Origin: Oscillospiraceae bacterium
GTDB taxonomy: Bacteria > Bacillota > Clostridia > Oscillospirales > Acutalibacteraceae
Direction: 5' to 3'
NCBI GenBank assembly: GCA_015065975.1
Contig: SVPG01000009.1
Span: 1 to 64,000 of the forward strand
Length of the DNA: 64,000 bases
The translations under genes and the position numbers were made by a program. The notes under the pieces are model-generated. The model did not search any database, was not told the DNA's origin, and saw nothing but the letters and a program-made list of their open reading frames with translations. Shown here piece by piece: positions 50,724 to 59,295 of the stretch; position 1 is the stretch's first letter; each line of letters starts with the position of its first letter.

Positions 50724-52709
50724 CTACTGAACGTCCGCCATATCAATGAAGCGTTCACCGTTCTCTGCAATATATTCCTTACGTCCCGCAAGGTTATCAC
50801 CCAGCAGAACATCGAACATCCGGAAGGTACGCTCGGCGTCCTCGGGCATTACCTTGATAAGTCTTCTGGTTGCGGGTGCCATTGTTGTCAGGCTCATCAT
50901 ATCGGGGTTGTTCTCACCGAGTCCCTTCGAGCGCTGGATTGTATATTTTGATTTGCCGATCATTTCGAGGATCTCGGCCTTCTCCTGCTCGTTATAGGCA
51001 AAATAGGTCTGATCCTTTGTTGTTATCTCATAGAGCGGAGATTCGGCAATAAAAATCTTACCCGCTTTTATAAGCTCGGGCATAAGGCGGTAGAACATTG
51101 TCAGAATGAGCGTTCTGATCTGGAAACCGTCGATATCGGCATCGGTACAGATTATGACCTTGTTCCAGCGAAGCTGATTGATATCGAAGGTTGCAAGCTT
51201 TTTGTTCGCCTTTGAATTGACGTCGACTCCGCAGCCGAGCACCTTGATAAGATCGACGATGATATCGCTCTTGAATATTCTTGCATAGTCGGCTTTGAGG
51301 CAGTTGAGTATCTTGCCTCGGACGGGCATGATTCCCTGGAAGCTTGCGTCACGGGCCGATTTACACGAACCCGCCGCAGAATCACCCTCCACGATATAAA
51401 GCTCGCGCTCGTTGACGTCCTTTGTGCGGCAGTCGACAAACTTTGCAACACGGGAGGTCATATCCATATTGGAGGAGAGGGTCTTTTTGAGGTTGAGACG
51501 CTCCTTCTCCGACTTTTCGCGGCTCTGCTTGTTGACAAGCACCTGACCGCATATCTTATCCGCTTCGACGGGATTTTCAACAAACCATATCTCGAGCTGA
51601 CGCTTGAAGAAATCGGTCATCGCTTCCTGAATGAAGCGGTTGTTTATCGATTTCTTTGTCTGGTTCTCATAGCTCGTGATATTCGAAAAGGACGATGTGA
51701 CGATAACGAGGCAGTCCTCAACGTCCTGATATGTTATCTTGCTCTCGTTCTTATTATATTTTCCGTTTGCCTTGAGTCTCTGATCGATCATTGCGACAAA
51801 GGCACTGCGCACAGCCTTCTGCGGTGCTCCGCCGTGCTCAAGCCAGCTGGAATTGTGGTAATATTCGGTTGTCGACACCTTGTTCGAGAAGGTGACTGCG
51901 GCATTTATCTTGACGTTGTATTCCGGTTTATCCTCACGGTCACGTCCTCTGCGCTCACAGCTCCACACCTGAACGGAGGAAAATCCGTCCTCACCGACAA
52001 GCTCACGCACGTGGTCGGCGATACCTTCCTTATATACTATCTCGTTCTTCTCGCCCGTGGCTTTATCGCTGAGAATAAAGGTCAGTCCCGCGTTTACGAT
52101 CGCCTGACGCTTGATAACATCGGCGAAATACTCTATCGGAACATCGATATCGGTGAAAACCTCGAGGTCGGGTTTCCAGCGAATACGCGTACCTGTATCC
52201 TTCTTTGTATAGGGCTCCTTCTTCATCTCGCCGACAAGCTCGCCCTTTTCGAAATGGAGGGTATAACGATAACCGTCACGGCGGATATCGGCGTCCATAT
52301 ATTCCGAGGCAAACTGCGTTGCGCAAAGTCCCAGTCCGTTGAGACCGAGCGAATATTCATAGCTCTCGTCGGAATCGTTGTTATACTTTCCGCCTGCATA
52401 CAGCTCACAGAAAACGAGCTCCCAGTTGTAACGCTCCTCCTTCGGGTTGTAATCAACGGGGATACCGCGTCCGAAATCCTCGATCTCGATCGAATGATCG
52501 GCAAAACGCGTTACGAGTATCTTGTTTCCGAAGCCCTGTCTCGCCTCGTCTATTGAGTTTGAGAGTATTTCAAAAATTGCGTGTTCACAGCCCTCAAGCC
52601 CGTCCGAGCCGAACATGACACCCGGTCTTTTTCGGACTTTATCCGGACCTTTGAGGGTTGTGATACTCTCATTTCCGTATTCTTTTTTCTTTACCTGCTT
52701 TGCACTCAT
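50724..52709 (-). CDS. Type IIA topoisomerase B subunit (GyrB/ParE family)
   Basis: The 661-aa protein has a GHKL ATPase domain (FEILSNSIDEARQG, EDFGRGIPVDY, GLNGLGLCATQFAS), the transducer domain, and a Toprim domain (LYIVEGDSAAGS, CTDADIDGFQIRTL). It also has RSKGLGENNPDMM. With no insertions and about 660 aa it resembles the divergent Clostridia ParE-like subunit more than housekeeping GyrB. The A subunit is not adjacent on either side, although parE and parC are often paired. It should act in decatenation or supercoil control. ATG at 52709 is preferred to a TTG 15 bases upstream. Confidence 0.92.
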   Translation of the reverse strand: MSAKQVKKKEYGNESITTLKGPDKVRKRPGVMFGSDGLEGCEHAIFEILSNSIDEARQGFGNKILVTRFADHSIEIEDFGRGIPVDYNPKEERYNWELVFCELYAGGKYNNDSDESYEYSLGLNGLGLCATQFASEYMDADIRRDGYRYTLHFEKGELVGEMKKEPYTKKDTGTRIRWKPDLEVFTDIDVPIEYFADVIKRQAIVNAGLTFILSDKATGEKNEIVYKEGIADHVRELVGEDGFSSVQVWSCERRGRDREDKPEYNVKINAAVTFSNKVSTTEYYHNSSWLEHGGAPQKAVRSAFVAMIDQRLKANGKYNKNESKITYQDVEDCLVIVTSSFSNITSYENQTKKSINNRFIQEAMTDFFKRQLEIWFVENPVEADKICGQVLVNKQSREKSEKERLNLKKTLSSNMDMTSRVAKFVDCRTKDVNERELYIVEGDSAAGSCKSARDASFQGIMPVRGKILNCLKADYARIFKSDIIVDLIKVLGCGVDVNSKANKKLATFDINQLRWNKVIICTDADIDGFQIRTLILTMFYRLMPELIKAGKIFIAESPLYEITTKDQTYFAYNEQEKAEILEMIGKSKYTIQRSKGLGENNPDMMSLTTMAPATRRLIKVMPEDAERTFRMFDVLLGDNLAGRKEYIAENGERFIDMADVQ

Positions 52710-52743
52710 ACTAAACCGTCCCAAAAAAATATATATTCAATAT

Positions 52744-52772
52744 ATTGTAGCACAATTATCCTTAAAGCACAA
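52744..52772 (-). promoter_or_regulatory. Promoter of the topoisomerase B gene
   Basis: TTGTGC (52767-52772), 17 nt and TACAAT (52744-52749) on the minus strand, just behind the stop of the upstream membrane-protein gene. Confidence 0.75.
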
Positions 52773-52782
52773 CAACTTAATT

Positions 52783-53967
52783 TCAATATTCCGGTTCATC
52801 AAACGCAAATTTGCAAACATAGCCTTCATTTGATAGATAGTTTTTCACAAGTCTGTGCACGGACGACATTTCGCCAAAGGAGATTCTTTTCTTTTTTGGC
52901 AGTGACCATTTGTCAACACCGAGCACATAAAGAATTTTTGTGTCCTCTTCCTCGGGAATGAACGCAACGGCGGCAAGCTTTTCGCCCAGCTTGCAATAGA
53001 CCGCATACTCACCCATTTTAACACCGCCGTCGGAGAGCTCGGCGTACATCTTCTTCTCCTCGGCCACCATCTCGGCATCGGACTTTTTCTTGTCGGCACG
53101 GTATTTTGCGATATATTCCCACAGGGACATATTGATATCTATACCTTCGAGCTCGGGTCTTTCATGCTCGTTTTCAAGGGGTATCTTTCCCGAAAACACA
53201 AGCTTTCCTATCATCGGGATACAGAAATTTTTCTGCGGTTTTACCGATACGCCGGGAAAGGGCACTGCATTCTGTCCGTCAAAATAATATTCTCCTGCGC
53301 CGCATACGGCAACGCAAGGAAGAATACAGCCCTGAACAGCCTTCACTTCTTTTCTTGCGAGTGTCTTTACCTCTTCATCGATGCTGTCGGCAAGGATAAC
53401 CGCGACAGCGCACTTTGCAGGATCGGGTTTTCCGTTTTTGTGTTTTACCGATGAAAATATCTCCATTATCTGCTCTTCGGCATCGTCGATAATTTTTTTA
53501 TACATATCGGCGGTGAGATGACCGACGGAAAAGAGCACGGCGACGCGCTCGATATGGGAATAAAACGCGGTATACGACACGCCGCGTCTGCGCACAAGAC
53601 AGATCGGCATATTTTCGGTCGGTACAGGTTTTACAGCCTTTCCGTATCTTTTGAAGCGCTTTATTATGCGATTTTTTATCTTCTCGGCATCTTTGCCCGC
53701 AGGCTGTGTTCTGAAAACCGTTCTGTCCTTTTTCCAGCCTCTGATAGTTGAAAACACGACGTCAGATGTCGTCAGAAAACCGTACAGTCCGAAAACATAG
53801 GCAAGCGCGAGCAGAAGTCCCGCAAACAATGTAAGTATTCCGACAATATCGGAAAAATACATAGAGAGGAATATCGGGAGAATAAACGCCGCAATCATCA
53901 GTACAAACGGCGGTGCATAAATCAGTAACTGACAAAGACCCGTTTTCTCAAGTTTTGGAAACTTCAT
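52783..53967 (-). CDS. Hypothetical membrane protein
   Basis: The 394-aa protein has two or three N-terminal hydrophobic segments (about 12-65: LLIYAPPFVLMIAAFILPIF and GILTLFAGLLLALAYV). A long cytoplasmic region is rich in Lys and Glu. No named domain is recognisable; a FFDGQNAVPFPG-like stretch and late KYRADKKKSDAEMVAEEK coiled-coil-like helix are the only landmarks. GGAGG lies before the ATG. It probably has its own promoter and does not share an operon with the pyrophosphatase upstream. Confidence 0.8.
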   Translation of the reverse strand: MKFPKLEKTGLCQLLIYAPPFVLMIAAFILPIFLSMYFSDIVGILTLFAGLLLALAYVFGLYGFLTTSDVVFSTIRGWKKDRTVFRTQPAGKDAEKIKNRIIKRFKRYGKAVKPVPTENMPICLVRRRGVSYTAFYSHIERVAVLFSVGHLTADMYKKIIDDAEEQIMEIFSSVKHKNGKPDPAKCAVAVILADSIDEEVKTLARKEVKAVQGCILPCVAVCGAGEYYFDGQNAVPFPGVSVKPQKNFCIPMIGKLVFSGKIPLENEHERPELEGIDINMSLWEYIAKYRADKKKSDAEMVAEEKKMYAELSDGGVKMGEYAVYCKLGEKLAAVAFIPEEEDTKILYVLGVDKWSLPKKKRISFGEMSSVHRLVKNYLSNEGYVCKFAFDEPEY

Positions 53968-54027
53968 AACAATACCTCCGCAAATATATTCAATCTATTT
54001 TACCATATAATGCGAAACAATCATAGC

Positions 54028-54351
54028 CTACATTATCAATTCATAATTAAAATACTGTTCCTGAAAATGCACGGCATCGGCGATCTCCCTTTTTGTAAAG
54101 GTCATGTTTTCGGGCGCTGCGACCCACTTGTCCTCAACGTCGTCAAGGCGGTGGATTATTGCGATGACTTTACCCGTAAATTCACCGACGGGAGTATCCA
54201 CGCCGAGGATATACACGTCCTGTTCTTCGCCGTCGGGCGCGATTATCCCCTCAACATAGCCGTAGTTTATCGGGTAAAAATGATTCTTATACTTTGGATG
54301 AACGCTTCCGAGCGGTCTGTCAACGATAACTTTTACGATATTTCCTATCAT
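54028..54351 (-). CDS. Short clostridial inorganic pyrophosphatase-like protein
   Basis: The 107-aa protein starts MIGNIVKVIVDRPLGSVHPK and continues PINYGYVEGIIAPDGEEQDVYILG, which matches the family I PPase signature (NYGYV and D-x-E-x-x-D). It is far shorter than E. coli PPase (175 aa), and one acidic pocket residue of the classical set is not obvious. The short form is common in Clostridia as annotated inorganic pyrophosphatase; activity should be checked. A perfect AAGGAGG precedes ATG. The ORF extends upstream into the tRNA-Arg spacer, but that part is not coding. Confidence 0.8.
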   Translation of the reverse strand: MIGNIVKVIVDRPLGSVHPKYKNHFYPINYGYVEGIIAPDGEEQDVYILGVDTPVGEFTGKVIAIIHRLDDVEDKWVAAPENMTFTKREIADAVHFQEQYFNYELIM

Positions 54352-54389
54352 ACCGAGCCTCCTTAATATTAAAACAGTTTGCATACAAA

Positions 54390-54498
54390 AGGGGATTCGA
54401 AGCCCCTGAGCGACAAAAGCGGAGCTTTTGTCGCTGTTAAAATTGCGAAGCACGCCGTATCGTCCCCCCGAGCAAACGCTGATTCGCGCAATTTTCGC
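54390..54498 (-). repeat. tRNA-T-arm-mimic element downstream of tRNA-Arg (single diverged copy)
   Basis: On the minus strand GCGAAAATTGCG (complement of 54487-54498) pairs with CGCAATTTT (54437-54447 region). An AGCG ... CGCT hairpin follows (54409-54435, loop TCCG), then AGGGGCTTCGAATCCCCT (54390-54407), which looks like a tRNA T-arm. The same order of parts occurs in each unit of the tandem repeat behind tRNA-Val. It begins right after the tRNA-Arg terminator. Confidence 0.6.
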
Positions 54499-54527
54499 AG
54501 GCGTTCTTCCTCCCCTTCAGGCGCGCA

Positions 54528-54568
54528 TAAAAAAATCACCGTTATCCGAAGCGGAAAACGGTGATTTT
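54528..54568 (-). terminator. Terminator of tRNA-Arg
   Basis: AAAAATCACCGTT and AACGGTGATTTTT form a stem directly after the CCA end; on the minus strand TTTTTTTATG follows. Confidence 0.9.
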
Positions 54569-54645
54569 TGGCGCGCTTGAAGGGATTCGAACCCCTGACC
54601 TTTTGGTTCGTAGCCAAACACTCTATCCGGCTGAGCTACAAGCGC
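54569..54645 (-). tRNA. tRNA-Arg (ACG)
   Basis: The cloverleaf is complete: acceptor GCGCTTG/CAAGCGC, D-arm GCTC ... GAGT, anticodon stem TTTGG/CCAAA with loop CTACGAA (anticodon ACG, presumably inosine at the wobble base), T-arm AGGGG-TTCGAAT-CCCTT. The discriminator is G, and the CCA is encoded. Confidence 0.97.
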
Positions 54646-54774
54646 ATTTACATTGCCGAATTATAATAACACAAATATTTTCATTTTGCAAGAGTAAATT
54701 TGAAATTTTCAAAAAAAATTGTAAAGCGTCCGAATCGGGGATATAAAAACGTGCTGTGAATCGGGTTATATATA

Positions 54775-54803
54775 TTGAAAAAAGGAGGCAGATAATGTAA
54801 TAT
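54775..54803 (+). promoter_or_regulatory. Promoter of the FHA-ABC operon
   Basis: TTGAAA (54775-54780), 17 nt and TAATAT (54798-54803), 40 nt upstream of the ATG. An AAAGGAGG and an ATGTAA inside the spacer are not a translated reading frame. Confidence 0.6.
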
Positions 54804-54842
54804 ATAATTTAGCCACAATATTCCTGAGAGGAGCAAAAGCAT

Positions 54843-56462
54843 ATGGATTACAATGCCACCGCTTACAATCAAAGCGACGCTTTCGGCGCACAGGGCATAA
54901 GATACACCCTTCTTATCGTCGAGCCGGGCAACAACATCAGAGTACATAACATAGACAAGGCAAGTCTCACGATCGGCAGACAGGGACCCGATGCTCAGAG
55001 TGAGCTTACCCTGAATTCCAAAATCGTATCGCGCAGACACGGCTGTTTCTCCATCAGCGCAGGTCAGCTTTTCTATACCGATTATCCCAATCTCAACGGT
55101 ACATACATCAACGGCGCAAAAATTCAGAGACCGAACGAGGGTCAGTCCCAGCCGATGAAGCTCAAGGACGGCGATATTCTCAGAATAGACTCGGGCGATC
55201 TGAGCCGACCGCACAGCGACGGCATCATCATGCTCATCTCCTGCGCCGCGACCAACATGGAGCGCTGGTGCACCCTTCCGCTCGCTGCCTGCGGCGAGAC
55301 GGTATTGATCGGTCGAAACGTTCCCGCAGGAAACATCTGTATCCCGAAGGTAACGGTATCGAGACAGCACGCAAAGATAACAAGAACCGCGACGGGACTT
55401 TTCGTCGAGGACTGCGGCAGCCAGAACGGAACCCTTCTCAACGGCGCTCCCCTTCGCGGCAGACAGCCGCTCAAGGACAGAGATGTTCTCATCATCTGCG
55501 CCACAAAGATAGTATTCACGGGCGGTATGTTCGTATACAATGTTCCCGAGATGCAGGGTGCCGCTCCGAACTTCACAAACGTTCCGCCTCAGGGCGGCAG
55601 ACCGCAGAACGTTCCCCCTGTAAACATTCGCTCGCAGGGCGGCTGTTCCATCAGAGTCGAGCGCATCAGCCGCGACGTCAAGTCGAAAGAGGGCGGCATG
55701 AAGCGAATCCTCGAGATGAGCAACAACTCCATCACGATAAACCCGGGTGAGCTTGTCGCTATCATCGGCGGTTCGGGCGCGGGAAAGACAACCTTCATGA
55801 ACTGCATCAACGGTTATGAGCCCGCAACAGGCGGTCGTGTTTTTGTCAACGGCATCGACCTTTATCAGAACTACAACAACTTCAAAATGCAGATAGGCTA
55901 TGTTCCTCAGCAGGATATCGTCCACAACGATCTGACCGTTGAAAGCATGCTGAGATATACCGCAAAGCTCCGTCTGCCGAGCGATCTCACCGCTGCCGAG
56001 ATCGAGCACCGCGTGACCGATGTTCTCGGTATGATCGGTCTTCAGGAGCACAGAAAGAAGATGATCTCTTCCCTCTCCGGCGGTCAGAAGAAGAGAGCTT
56101 CCATCGCGGTCGAGCTCATCTCCGACCCCGTTCTGTTCTTCCTCGACGAGCCGACATCGGGTCTTGACCCCGAAACAGAAAAGAGCCTCATGGATCAGCT
56201 CAAGGCTCTTGCAACACAGCGCGGCAAGACGGTCATTCTCGTAACTCACACCCTTCAGAATGCTCATCTGTTTGACAAGATAATCTTCCTTGCTCCGGGT
56301 ACACCTCAGTATCCCGGCGGAAAGCTCGCTTACTACGGCTCATACAAGGGAGCTCTCAACTATTTCGGTGTTGAGAATCTCAACGATGCATTCGCTGTAA
56401 TAAGCTCGAATCCGATGCTGTACGTCAACCGTTTCCTCCAGACGGGCGGCGCGGCGCTTTAA
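54843..56462 (+). CDS. Double-FHA ABC transporter ATP-binding protein (ABCG-like)
   Basis: The 539-aa protein has two forkhead-associated phosphopeptide-binding domains: FHA1 about 40-105 (IGRQ, VSRRHG, NLNGTYING) and FHA2 about 150-215 (IGRN, VSRQHA, SQNGTLLNG). After a Pro/Gln/Asn linker comes an ABCG-like ATPase (Walker A GGSGAGKTT at 309-317, signature LSGGQKKRA, Walker B FFLDEPTSGLDPE, VTHT). In many relatives the membrane part is fused; here it is the next gene. FHA domains suggest control by Ser/Thr phosphorylation, and a PP2C phosphatase gene lies just beyond. No kinase gene is in the window. Confidence 0.92.
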   Translation: MDYNATAYNQSDAFGAQGIRYTLLIVEPGNNIRVHNIDKASLTIGRQGPDAQSELTLNSKIVSRRHGCFSISAGQLFYTDYPNLNGTYINGAKIQRPNEGQSQPMKLKDGDILRIDSGDLSRPHSDGIIMLISCAATNMERWCTLPLAACGETVLIGRNVPAGNICIPKVTVSRQHAKITRTATGLFVEDCGSQNGTLLNGAPLRGRQPLKDRDVLIICATKIVFTGGMFVYNVPEMQGAAPNFTNVPPQGGRPQNVPPVNIRSQGGCSIRVERISRDVKSKEGGMKRILEMSNNSITINPGELVAIIGGSGAGKTTFMNCINGYEPATGGRVFVNGIDLYQNYNNFKMQIGYVPQQDIVHNDLTVESMLRYTAKLRLPSDLTAAEIEHRVTDVLGMIGLQEHRKKMISSLSGGQKKRASIAVELISDPVLFFLDEPTSGLDPETEKSLMDQLKALATQRGKTVILVTHTLQNAHLFDKIIFLAPGTPQYPGGKLAYYGSYKGALNYFGVENLNDAFAVISSNPMLYVNRFLQTGGAAL

Positions 56463-56492
56463 GATTTTCACAAAGAAAGGAAGCAGGTGTCA

Positions 56493-57287
56493 ATGGGACA
56501 AACTTTTATACTCGTCAGACGCTACGCCGAGACGATATGGAATAAAAAAATCAAGGTTGCAATGCTCATCGGATTCCCCGTACTTGCAGCCATAGTTATC
56601 ACACTGGTTATCAACGAGGACAAGATGTTCTCACAGTTTTACGAGACAAAGACAGGTCTTTTCATGATGGCAGCGGCGGCGATATTCGTCGGTCTGTGCA
56701 ACGCCAACACCGAGGTCTGCAAGGAGAGAAACATCGTCAAGCGCGAATACATGACCAATCTCAACCTCTCCTCCTACATCGCATCAAAGCTCATCGTTCA
56801 GGGCGCTATCTGCTTCGTGCAGACGCTGATTCTCATGCTCATATATCAGAGCACCTTCGAATTCCCCGAGGACGGACTCATCTTTTCATCGGGTTCGACC
56901 GACATTTTCATGTCGCTCCTTCTCCTGATGTTCTCCTCAACAACAATGGGTCTTTTCCTCTCCTCCGCTGTCAAGACAAACGATACCGCAAACACCATCA
57001 CCCCGTATCTTCTCATATTCCAGATAATCTTCTCCGGTTGTCTTTTCGACCTCGAGGGTGCAATGGACACCGTCGGTTCCGTCATGGTCAGCAAATGGGG
57101 CATGAACGCGCTCGGTACCGCCGCCGATCTCAACAGTCTCCCCGGCGGTCTCAAGACCTACGACGCATATGACTACGAATCGGGACATCTTTTCGCAATG
57201 TGGCTCATACTCATTCTGTTCGCAGCCGCCTTCTCAATCGGCAGCATACTTATCCTCAGAAGAGTTTCAAAGGACACAAGAGATTAA
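56493..57287 (+). CDS. ABC-2 type transporter permease (partner of the FHA-ATPase)
   Basis: The 264-aa membrane protein has about six segments and the ABC2/ABCG-like central motif (ICNANTEVCKERNIVKREYM-type loop; TMGLFLSSAVKTNDTANTITPYLLIFQIIFSG). It lies 30 bp after the FHA-ATPase and completes a half-transporter split into two genes. The substrate is unknown. ATG at 56493 has AAAGGA at 11 bases; a GTG six bases upstream is also possible. Confidence 0.9.
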   Translation: MGQTFILVRRYAETIWNKKIKVAMLIGFPVLAAIVITLVINEDKMFSQFYETKTGLFMMAAAAIFVGLCNANTEVCKERNIVKREYMTNLNLSSYIASKLIVQGAICFVQTLILMLIYQSTFEFPEDGLIFSSGSTDIFMSLLLLMFSSTTMGLFLSSAVKTNDTANTITPYLLIFQIIFSGCLFDLEGAMDTVGSVMVSKWGMNALGTAADLNSLPGGLKTYDAYDYESGHLFAMWLILILFAAAFSIGSILILRRVSKDTRD

Positions 57288-57293
57288 AAAAAC

Positions 57294-57326
57294 AAGCCTG
57301 AGAGAACAGCTCGTCCTCTCAGGCTT
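57294..57326. terminator. Bidirectional terminator between permease and PP2C genes
   Basis: AAGCCTGAGAG (57294-57304) pairs with CTCTCAGGCTT (57316-57326), followed by T-rich sequence on the plus strand and TTGTTTTTTT on the minus strand. Confidence 0.93.
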
Positions 57327-57331
57327 TAATT

Positions 57332-58162
57332 TTATTTTACGCACACGGCGATAATTGTGACGTTGTCCCTTCCGCCTGCGGCAAGAGCCTCCTGCGAAAG
57401 GTTTTTCACGACCGTTTCCGCGCCCTTTTTCGAAGCGGAAACCGCGATCTGACATATCTTTTCGTCATCGAGCATATCGGTCAGACCGTCGCTGCAGAGA
57501 ATGAAAATATCCTTTGCTTTCGCCTCGACGACCTGTGCAAAATACGGCGATATCTTCATATCATCGGGGAACATTCCGAGATGCTGCGTAAGTCCGTGAC
57601 GTCTCGGATGATTCTTTGCTTCCTCGGCTGTTATGATGCCTGCGGCAATGTAATATGCGATCTCGGTATGGTCACGGGTGAGCTGCTTTATATTTCCCGA
57701 TCGGATATGATAAACGCGGCTGTCACCGATATTCGAGATGTATGCGGTCGAACCGATAAAGGAAAGCAGTGCGTAGGTCGTACCTATGCGATTGACGCCG
57801 AATTCGGTTATCTTTTCGCATATACGCTCGTTCGCAAGCTCGGCATATTGTGTGACGATATCCTTGAGCTTGCCCTTGTCAGCCTGTGCAAACTTCTCTC
57901 CGAACTCGCACAGTGTGCTGACAGCGATCTGTGACGCGACTTCACCGTAGGACTCGCCGCCCATACCGTCGCAGACACAGTAAAGTCCGCCTTTTGCTCC
58001 GTTTTCCGACGAGTGAATTATACTCTCATCGGTCATGGAATTTATCGCTTCCTCGCTTACGGTCACACCGTCGAAATAAAAATTGTCCTCATTGTTCTTT
58101 CGGACCTTTCCGACATTTGTGACCGCAGCACAGGAAAATTTCAATTCCTTGTTAAAGAACAT
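57332..58162 (-). CDS. PP2C-family protein serine/threonine phosphatase
   Basis: The 276-aa metal-dependent phosphatase has the full motif set: RKNNEDNFYF, VCDGMGGE, NIGDSRVYHI, LCSDGLTDML and GGRDNVTII. There are no membrane segments. It is of the PrpC/Stp type that reverses Hanks-kinase phosphorylation. It converges with the FHA-ABC transporter operon, a likely phospho-regulated target. There is no kinase gene next to it, unlike the usual prpC-prkC pair. Confidence 0.94.
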   Translation of the reverse strand: MFFNKELKFSCAAVTNVGKVRKNNEDNFYFDGVTVSEEAINSMTDESIIHSSENGAKGGLYCVCDGMGGESYGEVASQIAVSTLCEFGEKFAQADKGKLKDIVTQYAELANERICEKITEFGVNRIGTTYALLSFIGSTAYISNIGDSRVYHIRSGNIKQLTRDHTEIAYYIAAGIITAEEAKNHPRRHGLTQHLGMFPDDMKISPYFAQVVEAKAKDIFILCSDGLTDMLDDEKICQIAVSASKKGAETVVKNLSQEALAAGGRDNVTIIAVCVK

Positions 58163-58213
58163 AACGTTTCTCCCTTAAAACTATGCGACCGCCGCATCCG
58201 CCGAAGAATTGAA

Positions 58214-59149
58214 TCAGTAGAGGGGGTCCTCGGTAACGGTCTCGGGAGCCTCAAGAAGCTCCTCGGGATGGGTAAGAAGATGTGTGATGTAACGTGCGGT
58301 CTTTGCGTAGTAGAAGCCGTCGCAGGAACGCTCGTCAACAACATAACGGAAGTTGATGGTGTTGATATACTTGGGGTTGCCCTCTTCGTCGAGAATGAGC
58401 TTGCGCTGACGCTTACCCATTGCGATGAATACAGAGGTCGTTCCGAAATTATAAATATGATGGTATACAGAGCCTATACCGGTGGAACCGATATCGGTTA
58501 TGTAGACGGAAGTGTTGAACGGACTGAGCTTCCACAGCCAGTTGGGCATACCCCTGTGATTATTGGTGTAATTTGCATATGCAACAACAAGCTTGAGTAT
58601 CCACTGGGGAACATTTGTTATCTTATCGACAAATGCGCCTGTATCGTTGTTGACGGTCTCCTCGCCCTTCTGACCCTCAAGACTCTTGATTACGGTATCG
58701 TAAACCTGCTTGAGGTTGTAGTTGGGCTGGAAGAAGGGCTTTACGGTTGCGTCGGAAGCATCTGTCCTCATCGACTTCTTGAGTGTGAGAGACATACAGA
58801 AGTGGTTTCTTGCATAAACCTGCTTGCCTGCGCAGAATCTGTTGATCTTGGGATATCTGGAGAATGCACGTGTTGCAGCAGCCATAACGACGATAAGTCT
58901 CGAAAGCTCGGGCATTTCGGGATTCTCTCTGCGCTGCTGACGTACAAATTTATCAAGAGCCTCGGTGTTTACTTCCTCTTCAAAGTAGACCTGAGCGTCG
59001 GCTCTGGTCGGCATGATGTGAGGAACTACGAGATAGGTAGGATCGCTGAAACGAACCTTCCAGCCGTCGGTACGGTCTCCGCGTCTCTTTTTATAGTTGA
59101 AAAATTCTTTGCCTTTTACTCTTTTGAGTTCCTTGCGTTTCTTTGCCAT
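58214..59149 (-). CDS. 2-oxoacid dehydrogenase E2/CAT-fold acyltransferase-like protein without catalytic His
   Basis: The 311-aa protein resembles the E2 catalytic domain or chloramphenicol-acetyltransferase fold. It has KINRF, SVYITDIGSTGIGSVYHHIYNFGTTSVFIAMG and the terminal FRYVVDERSCDGFYYAKTARYITHLLTHPEEL. The canonical HxxxDG acid-base motif reads ERSCDG, so His is Glu. There is no lipoyl or E1/E3-binding domain and no pyruvate dehydrogenase genes nearby. A very basic N-terminus (KKRKELKRVKGKEF) is an additional oddity. It is probably not a standard acyltransferase. Confidence 0.75.
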   Translation of the reverse strand: MAKKRKELKRVKGKEFFNYKKRRGDRTDGWKVRFSDPTYLVVPHIMPTRADAQVYFEEEVNTEALDKFVRQQRRENPEMPELSRLIVVMAAATRAFSRYPKINRFCAGKQVYARNHFCMSLTLKKSMRTDASDATVKPFFQPNYNLKQVYDTVIKSLEGQKGEETVNNDTGAFVDKITNVPQWILKLVVAYANYTNNHRGMPNWLWKLSPFNTSVYITDIGSTGIGSVYHHIYNFGTTSVFIAMGKRQRKLILDEEGNPKYINTINFRYVVDERSCDGFYYAKTARYITHLLTHPEELLEAPETVTEDPLY

Positions 59150-59235
59150 TTTTTATCTCTCCTTATAAAATTTTCAAGCTAACGGCTTGCCGCAGCCGCT
59201 CGGCGGGATCCTGCCGAAATCACGCCAATAAAAGT

Positions 59236-59264
59236 ATTATATGTCATTTTTGAGCCGATATCAA
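59236..59264 (-). promoter_or_regulatory. Promoter of the E2-like gene
   Basis: TTGATA (59259-59264), 17 nt and TATAAT (59236-59241) on the minus strand, about 85 nt upstream of the ATG. A GC-rich hairpin lies in the leader (about 59185-59215). Confidence 0.8.
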
Positions 59265-59295
59265 GTAATATGTATATTTTTTTACAAAAAGGAAA

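Noticed and set aside
54781-54800. Start-stop mini-ORF (ATG TAA) with a good Shine-Dalgarno upstream of the FHA-ABC gene
   Set aside because: It lies inside the probable promoter spacer and would not be transcribed from that promoter.
54681-56267. A 528-codon minus-strand open frame opposite the FHA-ABC gene
   Set aside because: Shadow of a gene with unmistakable FHA and ABC motifs on the other strand.
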